A stretch of DNA of 64,000 bases from Streptomyces fumigatiscleroticus (GTDB lineage Bacteria > Actinomycetota > Actinomycetes > Streptomycetales > Streptomycetaceae): NCBI RefSeq assembly GCF_014647975.1, contig NZ_BMQF01000002.1, positions 744,001 through 808,000 of the forward strand, read 5' to 3'. Of this stretch, positions 1-7,860 are shown in pieces. The translations under genes were made by a program, and so were the position numbers. A model generated the notes under the pieces. The model worked only from the letters and a program-made list of their open reading frames with translations, was not told where the DNA came from and ran no database searches. The stretch's first letter is position 1. Each line of letters starts with the position of its first letter.

Positions 1-180
1 ATACCCGCGGGAAAGGGCCGCCACCGAAAAAAGCAGCCGGAAATTCCGCTCACACAACATTCACAGCATGGACAACGTGCACGACGCCTGAAGGCTAGGG
101 ACCGGGTGAACGCGGCCACAAGAGGTGTCGGCCGCTTGGTGACCGCGCGGTGCACTCCGTGCAACGGCCGAACAGAACAA

Positions 181-217
181 AGACCCCCGAAGCACGCCGA
201 AGCGCGCCCGGGGGCCT
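181..217 (-). terminator. Probable terminator of the algH-DUF3039 unit
   Basis: Arms at 181-189 and 209-217 pair with one mismatch around a 19-nt loop. On the minus strand the stem is followed by a T-rich run (TTTGTTCTGTT). It lies about 35 bp beyond the stop of the DUF3039 gene. Bases 1-180 hold no gene I can support. Confidence 0.5.
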
Positions 218-251
218 CGCGGCCTCAGACCTCAGAACCTGAAGAGGGGTG

Positions 252-533
252 TTACTTGTCGCCGCCCTTGCCCTGGTCGCCGCCGGCGCCCATGGAGTCG
301 TAGATCTCCTTGCACATGGGACACACGGGGTACTTCTTCGGGTCGCGGCCCGGAACCCAGACCTTGCCGCAGAGCGCCACGACGGGGGTGCCGTCGAGGG
401 CGCTCGCCATGATCTTGTCCTTCTGGACGTAGTGGGCGAAGCGCTCGTGGTCGCCGTCGCCGTGGGACACCTGCGGCGTCGGCTCTACGAGGGTCCCCGT
501 ACCAGTCCCGCGCTCGGGCTCAAGAGTGCTCAT
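252..533 (-). CDS. DUF3039 domain protein
   Basis: Small soluble protein (93 aa from the ATG at 533; an in-frame ATG at 542 would add three residues). The central part carries a Cys followed by a CPMC motif in the C-terminal half, so metal binding is plausible. The overall sequence matches the actinobacterial DUF3039 family, whose function is unknown to me. A glycine/lysine-rich tail follows the CPMC motif. It lies 30 bp downstream of the AlgH-like gene on the same strand, probably in one transcript, and a hairpin follows its stop. The family call is confident; no function is claimed. Confidence 0.8.
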   Translation of the reverse strand: MSTLEPERGTGTGTLVEPTPQVSHGDGDHERFAHYVQKDKIMASALDGTPVVALCGKVWVPGRDPKKYPVCPMCKEIYDSMGAGGDQGKGGDK

Positions 534-563
534 ACCAGCCAAGGGTACTGAAGCTCACACGCA

Positions 564-1136
564 TCAGTTGAGCGAAGGGTCGTCCGGATACGTCGCGACC
601 ATCGCCAGCTCGTTGCGCTGCCGGCGCAGCACCTCGCGCCAGAGCCGCTCGGGGACCGGGGAGGAGACGTCGCCCGGCTCCGACTCCACCACGTACCAGG
701 CCCCCTCCACCAGCTCGTCCTCCAGCTGGCCGGGGCCCCAGCCGGCGTAACCGGCGAAGATGCGCAGGCTGCCCAGGGCGGAGGCCAGCAGCTCCGGCGG
801 GGCCTCCAGGTCGACCAGGCCGATCGCGCCGTGCACCCGGCGCCAGCCCAGCGGGGCGCCCTCGCCGGTGGCGCCCCCGGGGACGACCGCCACTCCCAGG
901 GCCGAGTCCAGGGAGACCGGGCCGCCCTGGAAGACGACGCCGGGTTCGCCGGCGAGGTCGGCCCAGCCCTCCAGGATGTCGCCCACGCCGACCGGCGTCG
1001 GACGGTTGAGGACGACACCGAGGGAGCCCTCCTCGTCGTGGTCGAGAAGGAGCACCACCGCTCGGTCGAAGTTCGGGTCCGCCAGGGCGGGCGTTGCCAC
1101 GAGCAACCGCCCCGTGAGCGAGGACACCTCGGTCAT
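564..1136 (-). CDS. YqgE/AlgH (UPF0301) family protein
   Basis: A 190-aa cytoplasmic protein of the UPF0301/AlgH family. It shows the family's N-terminal pattern: LTGRLLVATPAL, a DHDEEGSLGVVLNRP block and a FQGGPV block. The biochemical role of the family is not settled; in Pseudomonas AlgH was linked to alginate regulation. I chose the ATG at 1136 because the family normally begins just before LTGRLL; the ATG at 1145 adds only three residues and is possible. It is transcribed divergently from murA across a 229-bp intergenic region and precedes the DUF3039 gene. Confidence 0.88.
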   Translation of the reverse strand: MTEVSSLTGRLLVATPALADPNFDRAVVLLLDHDEEGSLGVVLNRPTPVGVGDILEGWADLAGEPGVVFQGGPVSLDSALGVAVVPGGATGEGAPLGWRRVHGAIGLVDLEAPPELLASALGSLRIFAGYAGWGPGQLEDELVEGAWYVVESEPGDVSSPVPERLWREVLRRQRNELAMVATYPDDPSLN

Positions 1137-1365
1137 GCCAGACATGATCCCGCATCTTCCCGCGCCGTGGGGAGGCAATCCCGGGACGGGGGCGAACGCC
1201 GGTCCGCACGGCCGGAGCGGTGACCGCCGGTGCCCGGCCGGGGACGGTTCGTGTTGTGACACAGCTATGACGTGGCTGGGTGCCGTCTGGGCTTACGGAA
1301 GGGGGGCCGGGGGCGACTACCCTTTCCCTCCTGGCCCCTGCCCCACTCCACGGAACGCGAGATTC

Positions 1366-2712
1366 ATGACCGTCAACGGCTCCGACGACGTACTGCTTGT
1401 CCACGGCGGCACCCCGCTGGAGGGCGAGATCCGTGTCCGAGGCGCGAAGAACCTCGTGCCCAAGGCCATGGTCGCGGCCCTGCTGGGCAGTGCGCCGAGC
1501 CGACTGCGCAACGTTCCCGACATCCGCGACGTCCGGGTCGTACGCGGCCTGCTCCAGCTGCACGGGGTGACGGTCCGTCCGGGTGAGGAGCCGGGCGAGC
1601 TGGTGCTCGACCCGACCCACGTGGAGAGCGCGAACGTCGCCGACATCGATGCCCACGCGGGTTCGAGCCGCATCCCGATCCTCTTCTGCGGGCCCCTGCT
1701 GCACCGCCTCGGCCACGCCTTCATCCCCGGTCTGGGCGGCTGCGACATCGGCGGCCGGCCGATCGACTTCCACTTCGACGTGCTGCGGCAGTTCGGTGCG
1801 ACGATCGACAAGCGGGCGGACGGCCAGTATCTGGAGGCGCCGCAGCGGCTGCGCGGTACGAAGATCCGGCTGCCGTACCCCTCCGTCGGCGCGACCGAGC
1901 AGGTGCTGCTGACGGCCGTGCTCGCCGAGGGCGTCACGGAGCTGTCCAACGCGGCCGTCGAGCCGGAGATCGAGGACCTGATCTGCGTGCTCCAGAAGAT
2001 GGGCGCGATCATCGCGATGGACACCGACCGGACCATCCGCATCACCGGTGTGGACAAGCTCGGCGGCTACACCCACCGTGCCCTGCCGGACCGTCTGGAG
2101 GCCGCCTCCTGGGCGTCCGCCGCGCTGGCGACCGAGGGCAACATCTACGTCCGCGGCGCCCAGCAGCGCTCGATGATGACGTTCCTGAACACCTACCGGA
2201 AGGTGGGCGGCGCCTTCGAGATCGACGACGAGGGCATCCGCTTCTGGCACCCCGGCGGCCAGCTGAAGTCGATCGCGCTGGAGACGGACGTGCACCCCGG
2301 CTTCCAGACCGACTGGCAGCAGCCGCTGGTGGTGGCGCTCACCCAGGCCACGGGCCTGTCCATCATCCACGAGACGGTCTACGAGTCCCGCCTCGGCTTC
2401 ACCTCGGCGCTGAACCAGATGGGCGCGCACATCCAGCTCTACCGCGAGTGCCTGGGCGGCTCGGACTGCCGCTTCGGCCAGCGCAACTTCCTGCACTCGG
2501 CCGTCGTGTCCGGCCCGACCAGACTCCAGGGCGCCGACCTGGTCATCCCGGACCTGCGCGGCGGCTTCTCGTACCTCATCGCGGCGCTGGCGGCCCAGGG
2601 CACGTCCCGGGTCCACGGCATCGACCTGATCAACCGCGGCTACGAGAACTTCATGGAGAAACTGGTGGAGCTGGGCGCCAAGGTCGAACTGCCCGGCAAG
2701 GCGCTCGGCTGA
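1366..2712 (+). CDS. murA: UDP-N-acetylglucosamine 1-carboxyvinyltransferase
   Basis: Catalyses the first committed step of peptidoglycan synthesis, transferring enolpyruvate from PEP to UDP-GlcNAc in the cytoplasm. The 448-aa length is close to other MurA proteins. The start region carries the substrate-binding GAKN motif. The catalytic loop has GGCDIGGRPID with the PEP-binding, fosfomycin-sensitive Cys at about residue 126, so fosfomycin sensitivity is expected unless another mechanism intervenes. The end of the gene is unusual: the last 17 codons plus the stop reappear 140 bp downstream, followed by short tandem units (see repeat entry). It converges on the HU gene and shares a bidirectional terminator with it. 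Confidence 0.97.
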   Translation: MTVNGSDDVLLVHGGTPLEGEIRVRGAKNLVPKAMVAALLGSAPSRLRNVPDIRDVRVVRGLLQLHGVTVRPGEEPGELVLDPTHVESANVADIDAHAGSSRIPILFCGPLLHRLGHAFIPGLGGCDIGGRPIDFHFDVLRQFGATIDKRADGQYLEAPQRLRGTKIRLPYPSVGATEQVLLTAVLAEGVTELSNAAVEPEIEDLICVLQKMGAIIAMDTDRTIRITGVDKLGGYTHRALPDRLEAASWASAALATEGNIYVRGAQQRSMMTFLNTYRKVGGAFEIDDEGIRFWHPGGQLKSIALETDVHPGFQTDWQQPLVVALTQATGLSIIHETVYESRLGFTSALNQMGAHIQLYRECLGGSDCRFGQRNFLHSAVVSGPTRLQGADLVIPDLRGGFSYLIAALAAQGTSRVHGIDLINRGYENFMEKLVELGAKVELPGKALG

Positions 2713-2904
2713 TCGTCCGCACGCCCTGCTCCGGCCCGGTGGGCCCCGGCACCGGCCGGGGGTCCGGGAGTCGTCCCCCGGGCAGGCACAGCACGGAGAA
2801 GCCGGTGGAGCCGGCCGCCGAGGACGAGCTGCCCGGCAAGGCGCCCGGCTGATCGTCCGGCAAGGCGCTCGGCTGATCGTCCGGCAAGGCGCCCGGCCGA
2901 CGGC
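2693..2904 (+). repeat. Duplicated murA 3' end with 24-bp tandem units
   Basis: The murA tail (2652-2719) recurs at 2792-2859 with 59 of 68 bases identical and the reading frame kept (ELPGKALG-stop versus ELPGKAPG-stop). The second copy runs into 24-bp tandem units at 2833-2856, 2857-2880 and 2881-2904, the last degenerate. The murA terminal unit itself is 2693-2716. The stop codon TGA is present in three of the four units. It looks like local duplication after murA. Confidence 0.9.
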
Positions 2905-2936
2905 CCGGTGACGCCGTAACCGGCGGCGGGCGACGC

Positions 2937-2972
2937 GAAGGGGCGGCCACCCTCATGGGTGGCCGCCCCTTC
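2937..2972. terminator. Bidirectional terminator between murA and the HU gene
   Basis: Perfect 16-bp stem (2937-2952 with 2957-2972) and a TCAT tetraloop, lying between convergent genes. Confidence 0.9.
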
Positions 2973-3020
2973 GGTGTCACTGCGCCCCGTACGCCGTTCC
3001 ACGGCGCACGGAGGGCGGAA

Positions 3021-3302
3021 TCACTTGCCCTTGGCGGCTTCCTTGAGCTTGGAGCCCGCGGAGACCTTCACGCTGTAGCCGGCCGGGATCTGGATCGGCT
3101 CACCGGTCTGCGGGTTGCGGGCGGTGCGAGCGGCACGGTGGGTGCGCTCGAAGGTCAGGAAGCCGGGGACGGTGACCTTCTCGTCGCCCTTGGCGACGAT
3201 GTCGCCGACAACGTCGGCGAACGCGGCCAGCACGGCGTCGGCGTCCTTGCGGGTCACCTCGGCGCGGTCGGCCAGCGCGGCCACCAGCTCACTGCGGTTC
3301 AT
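3021..3302 (-). CDS. hupA: HU-family nucleoid protein
   Basis: A 93-aa DNA-bending histone-like protein of the HU/IHF family. The N-terminus (MNRSELVAALA) and the DNA-binding arm (FERTHRAARTARNPQTGEPIQIPA) are typical of the short actinobacterial HU. It lacks the long Lys/Ala-rich tail of the second Streptomyces HU (HupS), so it corresponds to the HupA type. The protein binds DNA non-specifically and compacts the nucleoid during vegetative growth. The gene is monocistronic, with a strong terminator downstream and a 336-bp non-coding region upstream. The family is certain; the hupA symbol rests on the missing tail and on remembered synteny. Confidence 0.95.
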   Translation of the reverse strand: MNRSELVAALADRAEVTRKDADAVLAAFADVVGDIVAKGDEKVTVPGFLTFERTHRAARTARNPQTGEPIQIPAGYSVKVSAGSKLKEAAKGK

Positions 3303-3638
3303 GTTCTTACTCCCGTGTTCATCTTGCCGTTGAGGCGTGCCACGCGGCGGAGCCGCATGCAGGGCACAGCCGATGCTGCCAGGGTCCCCGGTGAGGTCCC
3401 GGACCCGGGTCCGTCGTCAGACCCTCGCGCCCAGGGAGGCATCCTGCCTCTACCTGCGGCGGGAAAGCCAATCCGGCACCCGCGGGAGTCGTGAGAACAC
3501 CCAAGGGAGTCACACGACTCACACGAAAGCGGGGCGGAGTCCGGCCGACACCTTAGAGGGCGGCCCGAGACTCCGCGTTCCGCGACGCGCCGACACGGTC
3601 CCGTGGCGATCCTCACAGCCAGGGCCCGGACCGGGCCG
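3303..3638. other. Non-coding stretch upstream of the HU gene
   Basis: No convincing gene on either strand. It must hold the HU promoter and the 3' flank of the malic enzyme gene. Next to the malic enzyme stop, 3623-3637 can form a short GC hairpin (6-bp stem, 3-nt loop) without a clear T tract. It could act as a weak terminator. Confidence 0.5.
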
Positions 3639-5054
3639 CTACGACGCCGCCCCGGCCGCCTTCGCGGCCTGCCGGACCGCACCGGCGACGGCGCCCGCGA
3701 CCTTGTCGTTGAACACGCTCGGGATGATGTAGTTCGGGTTGAGCTCGTGCTCGGTCACCACGTCGGCCAGGGCCTTGGCGGCGGCCAGCATCATCTCGGT
3801 GTTGACCGTGCGGGACTGGGCGTCCAGCAGGCCGCGGAACACGCCGGGGAAGACCAGCACGTTGTTGATCTGGTTGGGGAAGTCGGAGCGGCCGGTGGCG
3901 ACGACCGCCGCGGTCTGCCGGGCGATCGCCGGGTCGACCTCGGGGTCCGGGTTCGCGAGCGCGAAGACGATCGCCCCGTCGGCCATGGCGGCCACGTCCT
4001 CGCCGTCCAGGACGTTGGGGGCGGAGACGCCGATGAAGACGTCGGCGCCGCGCACCGCCTCCTTCAGCGTGCCGGTCAGGTTCTCGGGGTTGGTGTTGTC
4101 GGCGATCCAGCGCAGCGGCGAGTCGGAGCTGGCGTTCACCAGGTCCTCGCGGCCGGCGTGCACCACGCCGCGGATGTCGGCGACGACGGCGTTCTTCACA
4201 CCCGCGGCGAGCAGCAGCTTCAGGATCGCGGTACCGGCCGCGCCGGCGCCGGACATCACGACGCGGATGTTCTCGATCGCCTTGCCGGTGCAGCGCAGCG
4301 CGTTGGTCAGGGCCGCGAGGACGACGATGGCCGTGCCGTGCTGGTCGTCGTGGAAGACGGGGATGTCCAGGGCCTCGCGCAGCCGGGCCTCGATCTCGAA
4401 GCAGCGGGGGGCGGAGATGTCCTCCAGGTTGATGCCGGCGAAGCCGGGGGCGATCGCCTTGACGATCTCCACGATGGCGTCGGTGTCCTGGGTGTCCAGG
4501 CAGATCGGCCAGGCGTCGATGCCGGCGAACCGCTTGAACAGGGCCGCCTTGCCCTCCATCACCGGCAGGGCGGCCTTGGGGCCGATGTTGCCCAGGCCCA
4601 GCACCGCGGAGCCGTCGGTCACGACCGCAACGGAGTTGCGCTTGATGGTGAGGCGGCGGGCGTCCTCGGGGTTCTCGGCGATCGCCATGCAGACGCGGGC
4701 CACACCCGGCGTGTAGACCATGGACAGGTCGTCACGGTTGCGGATGGGGTGCTTCGACGCCATCTCGATCTTGCCGCCGAGGTGCATCAGGAACGTACGG
4801 TCGGAGACCTTGCCGAGCGTGACGCCCTCGATGCCGCGGAGCTTCTCCACGATCTCGTCCGCGTGCCCGGTGGAGGTGGCCGCGATCGTGACGTCGATAC
4901 GGAGCTTCTCGTGGCCGGACGCCGTGACGTCGAGGCCGGTCACCGAGCCTCCGGAGGACTCAACGGCGGTGGTGAGCTGCGAGACCGCGGTTCCGCTCGC
5001 CGGCACCTCCAGCCGGATAGTCATCGAGTAGGAGACGCTGGGCGCCGTTGCCAT
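3639..5054 (-). CDS. NAD(P)-dependent malic enzyme with N-terminal ACT domain
   Basis: Oxidatively decarboxylates malate to pyruvate, linking the TCA cycle to pyruvate and reducing power. The 471-aa protein starts with an ACT-type regulatory domain (about residues 8-80) and continues with the short bacterial malic enzyme fold. Visible motifs are MVYTPGVA with the catalytic Tyr, VMEGKAALFK with the catalytic Lys, a FHDDQHGTA metal-binding block and a GAGAAGTA Rossmann turn. The ACT domain suggests allosteric control by a small ligand, perhaps an amino acid. Cofactor preference cannot be read with certainty; the S. coelicolor protein at this locus is remembered as NAD-dependent. The gene appears monocistronic, and a short inverted repeat lies about 110 bp upstream. 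Confidence 0.95.
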   Translation of the reverse strand: MATAPSVSYSMTIRLEVPASGTAVSQLTTAVESSGGSVTGLDVTASGHEKLRIDVTIAATSTGHADEIVEKLRGIEGVTLGKVSDRTFLMHLGGKIEMASKHPIRNRDDLSMVYTPGVARVCMAIAENPEDARRLTIKRNSVAVVTDGSAVLGLGNIGPKAALPVMEGKAALFKRFAGIDAWPICLDTQDTDAIVEIVKAIAPGFAGINLEDISAPRCFEIEARLREALDIPVFHDDQHGTAIVVLAALTNALRCTGKAIENIRVVMSGAGAAGTAILKLLLAAGVKNAVVADIRGVVHAGREDLVNASSDSPLRWIADNTNPENLTGTLKEAVRGADVFIGVSAPNVLDGEDVAAMADGAIVFALANPDPEVDPAIARQTAAVVATGRSDFPNQINNVLVFPGVFRGLLDAQSRTVNTEMMLAAAKALADVVTEHELNPNYIIPSVFNDKVAGAVAGAVRQAAKAAGAAS

Positions 5055-5161
5055 GGCCGACTTCCTCTGCTTTCACCGTGTCGCTGCGGCGCAGCGCGTT
5101 CCGGCGCTGCGCCGTCCGATCGTCGCACCTACCCCTGAGTACGTGGTAGCCGCCCCAGGTT

Positions 5162-5178
5162 GCGAACGTTTTGTTCGC
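5162..5178. promoter_or_regulatory. Inverted repeat upstream of the malic enzyme gene
   Basis: GCGAAC-N5-GTTCGC at 5162-5178, followed 3 bp later by another GTTCGC-type half site near 5184-5189. It sits 108-124 bp before the malic enzyme start codon. It may be an operator; no regulator can be named. Confidence 0.35.
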
Positions 5179-5270
5179 GTGACGTTCGCCTCAGGAACCA
5201 CTGTTTCGGAAAGTGATTTCCACCATACGAGAGTCACTCAGGTGAGAGAAGGGGAAGCGGGGAGAAACGA

Positions 5271-5305
5271 GAGAGACCCACGTCACGCGGTGACGTGGGT
5301 CTCTC
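5271..5305 (-). terminator. Terminator downstream of helD
   Basis: Perfect 16-bp stem (5271-5286 with 5290-5305) and a GCG loop, about 160 bp after the helD stop. On the minus strand it is followed by GTTTCTCCCC. Confidence 0.8.
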
Positions 5306-5463
5306 GTTCTCTCTCGGCGTTCAGTGACACCGACCCGCCATGCTCGCCTCGCGGCAAGTGGTCGCTCGAAGCGACTAAGGTTGGGCCCGGGGGCTTGGAT
5401 CGGGCCGGTGCCACTGACAAGGCTAACAAACGGATCCCGTAAGACCATTCCCGTACCGCGAGT

Positions 5464-7800
5464 TCATTCCTCCCCGGCGCCGAAGTCCCGCAGCAGGTCC
5501 GGCACGCCGTCGGCGTCGGGCTCGTCCCGCTCGCCGGAGACGACGGTCAGCTGCTGGGTGGCGCGGGTCAGGGCGACGTAGAGGACGCGCAGGCCGGCCG
5601 GGCTCTCGTCGGCGATCTCCGCGGGCGAGACGACCACCGTCGCGTCGTACTCCAGGCCCTTGGCCTCCAGGCTGCCGAGCGCCACGACGCGGTCACCGAG
5701 CCCGTCCAGCCAGCGCCGGGCCTCCTCGCGGCGGTTCATCGCCACGACGACGCCGACGGTGCCGTCGACCAGTTCCAGCAGCCGCGCCGCCTCGGCCCGC
5801 ACGGTCCGGGCGAGCGAGCCCCCGGCGACCGCGAAGCGGGGCTGCACGCCCGTGGAGCGCACCGCCGTCGGCGGCTCGGTGCCCGGCATCGCCAGCGCCA
5901 GCACCTTCGAGGCCAGCTCCGCGATCTCGGCGGGGTTGCGGTAGTTCACGGTCAGCTCGAAGCGGCGCCGCGGGCGGGTGCCGAGGGCCTCGTCGCGGGC
6001 GGCCGCCGCCTCGTCGGGGTCGGACCAGGACGACTGGGCCGGGTCGCCGACCACCGTCCAGGTGGCGTGCCGGCCGCGGCGGCCGACCATCCGCCACTGC
6101 ATGGGCGTGAGGTCCTGGGCCTCGTCGACGATGACGTGCGCGTACTCCACGCGCTCCTGCGCCAGCCGCTCGGCCCGCTCCCGCTGGGTCTCCTCGCGCA
6201 CCGGCATCAGCTCCTCCAGGCCGGTGAGCTGGTCCAGCGGGTCCAGCTCGCGCCGTTTGCGGGGACGGGCCGGGGCGCCGAGGACGGCGTTCAGCTCGTC
6301 GAGCAGGGCGATGTCGTGCACCGAGCGGCCCTCGCGCCGCAGCGAACGGGCGACCTTGCGGACCTCGCCGGGGTTCAGCACCCGCCGGGCCCAGCGGCCC
6401 AGCCGCTTCTCGTCCGCCATGGCCGTCAGCACGTCCTCGGGGGTCAGCTCCGGCCACCAGGCGTCGAGGAACTCGACGAAGGCGTCCTCGCCGGTCACGT
6501 CCTCGTCGAAGGAGGAGCGCAGCTCGGCGGCGAGCTCGGCGTCGGTGTGCCGGCCGGCGGCGCCGGAGACCTCCCACAGGGCGTCCAGCAGCAGCTTGCG
6601 GGCGCGCGGACGGAGCAGGTTGACCGGCGCGGTGCCACCCAGCGCGGCCTGCCGGACACGGTCCAGGTCACCGGCGGCCAGCTCCAGCCGGCGGCCGAAG
6701 GCGACCACGCGGAGCCGGGTCGGCGAATCGTTCAGCTCCAGGGCTCCGCGCGCGGCCTTGCGCAGCACCTTCAGCATCCGGGAGGAGCCCTTGACGCGGG
6801 CCGTGGCCGGGGAGTCGTACAGCGTGGCCTCGACGCCGTCGACGAGGGAGCCGATGGCGCGGATGGCGACCTGGCCCTCCTCGCCGAGCGAGGGCAGCAC
6901 GCCCTCGGTGTACGCCACCAGCAGCGGGGTCGGCGAGACGATCAGGATGCCGCCCGCGTAGCGGCGCCGGTCCTGGTAGAGCAGGTACGCCGCGCGGTGC
7001 AGCGCCACGGCCGTCTTGCCGGTGCCGGGGCCGCCCTCGACGTAGGTCACGGAGGCGGCGGGGGCGCGGATCACCAGGTCCTGCTCGGCCTGGATGGAGG
7101 CGACGATGTCCCGCATGGTGTGGCCGCGGGCCCGGCCCAGGGCGGCCATCAGGGCGCCGTCGCCGATCACGGGCAGCTCGTGGCCGTCGAGGAACGCCTT
7201 CAGCTCGGGGCGCATCAGGTCGTCCTCGACGCCCAGCACCTTACGGCCCTTGGAACGGATCACCCGGCGGCGCACCACCCGGCCGGGGTCGACCGGCGTC
7301 GAGCGGTAGAAGGGAGCGGCGGCGGGGGCCCGCCAGTCGATGACCAGCGGGGCGTACTCCTCGTCCAGCACGCCGATACGGCCGATGTGCAGGGTCTCGG
7401 CGATGTCGGCCGTCCGGTCGGGCCGCACGGCTCCTTCGGCCGGCTCGACGGCGGTGTAGGCACCGTCGGGCCCCTTCTTGCCGTCCTTGCCCAGCAGCAG
7501 GTCGATCCGGCCGAAGAGGAAGTCCTCGAACTCGTTGTTCAGGCGGTTGAGGTGGATCCCGGCCCGGAAGACCTGTGCGTCGCGCTCGGCGAGGGCGCCG
7601 GGCGTGCCGACCTGGCCGCGCTGGGCCGCGTCGTTCATGAGGAACTCCGCCTCGTGGATCTTCTCCTCGAGGCGGCGGTACACCCGGTCCAGGTGTTCCT
7701 GTTCGACGCTGATCTCTCGGTCCCGTACGGAGTCGTGTGCCTCCGTCGCGGAGTCGTGAACCGAGCCGACCGCGGATTCCTGTTGAGCCTGAGCGGCCAC
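5464..7800 (-). CDS. helD: HelD-family RNA polymerase recycling ATPase (UvrD-like)
   Basis: A 778-aa superfamily-1 helicase-like ATPase. Known HelD proteins bind RNA polymerase, push into its channels and release stalled or rifamycin-bound enzyme. The N-terminus (about 30-105) is a charged coiled coil, as expected for the HelD arm. The Walker A motif GGPGTGKT is at about 256-263, followed by a large insertion and then the SF1 motifs VDEAQDLTPMQW, GDPAQSSW, VNYRNP and a C-terminal YVALTRATQQL. Streptomyces carry more than one HelD-type protein, and the rifamycin-linked HelR is another. I saw no evidence that this is the drug-resistance copy. The GTG start at 7800 lies directly after a Shine-Dalgarno sequence buried in a perfect stem (see next entry). 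The gene follows rsuA on the same strand. Confidence 0.9.
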   Translation of the reverse strand: MAAQAQQESAVGSVHDSATEAHDSVRDREISVEQEHLDRVYRRLEEKIHEAEFLMNDAAQRGQVGTPGALAERDAQVFRAGIHLNRLNNEFEDFLFGRIDLLLGKDGKKGPDGAYTAVEPAEGAVRPDRTADIAETLHIGRIGVLDEEYAPLVIDWRAPAAAPFYRSTPVDPGRVVRRRVIRSKGRKVLGVEDDLMRPELKAFLDGHELPVIGDGALMAALGRARGHTMRDIVASIQAEQDLVIRAPAASVTYVEGGPGTGKTAVALHRAAYLLYQDRRRYAGGILIVSPTPLLVAYTEGVLPSLGEEGQVAIRAIGSLVDGVEATLYDSPATARVKGSSRMLKVLRKAARGALELNDSPTRLRVVAFGRRLELAAGDLDRVRQAALGGTAPVNLLRPRARKLLLDALWEVSGAAGRHTDAELAAELRSSFDEDVTGEDAFVEFLDAWWPELTPEDVLTAMADEKRLGRWARRVLNPGEVRKVARSLRREGRSVHDIALLDELNAVLGAPARPRKRRELDPLDQLTGLEELMPVREETQRERAERLAQERVEYAHVIVDEAQDLTPMQWRMVGRRGRHATWTVVGDPAQSSWSDPDEAAAARDEALGTRPRRRFELTVNYRNPAEIAELASKVLALAMPGTEPPTAVRSTGVQPRFAVAGGSLARTVRAEAARLLELVDGTVGVVVAMNRREEARRWLDGLGDRVVALGSLEAKGLEYDATVVVSPAEIADESPAGLRVLYVALTRATQQLTVVSGERDEPDADGVPDLLRDFGAGEE

Positions 7801-7801
7801 C

Positions 7802-7853
7802 GGGCCCCCTTCTGACGTGCTGGGCAGCCGTCAACCGTACGCGAAGGGGGCCC
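7802..7853 (-). promoter_or_regulatory. Stem-loop sequestering the helD ribosome binding site
   Basis: The arms 7802-7812 and 7843-7853 are perfect 11-bp complements with a 30-nt loop. On the minus strand the 3' arm is GAAGGGGGCCC, ending one base before the GTG start, so it contains the helD Shine-Dalgarno sequence. The 5' arm begins 7 bases after the rsuA stop. It could block translation, act as a terminator for the sigU-rsuA transcript, or both. Confidence 0.65.
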
Positions 7854-7860
7854 CGGATAG

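Larger units (their letters stand above)
5055..5463. other. Non-coding stretch between malic enzyme and helD genes
   Basis: It contains the malic enzyme promoter region, the inverted repeat at 5162-5178 and the helD terminator at 5271-5305. No gene-like sequence is seen in either direction. Confidence 0.6.

Noticed and set aside
520..2616. Long minus-strand open frame opposite murA
   Set aside because: A shadow frame caused by GC bias. The opposite frame encodes a full MurA with active-site motifs, while this one is Arg/Gly/Ala-rich without motifs.
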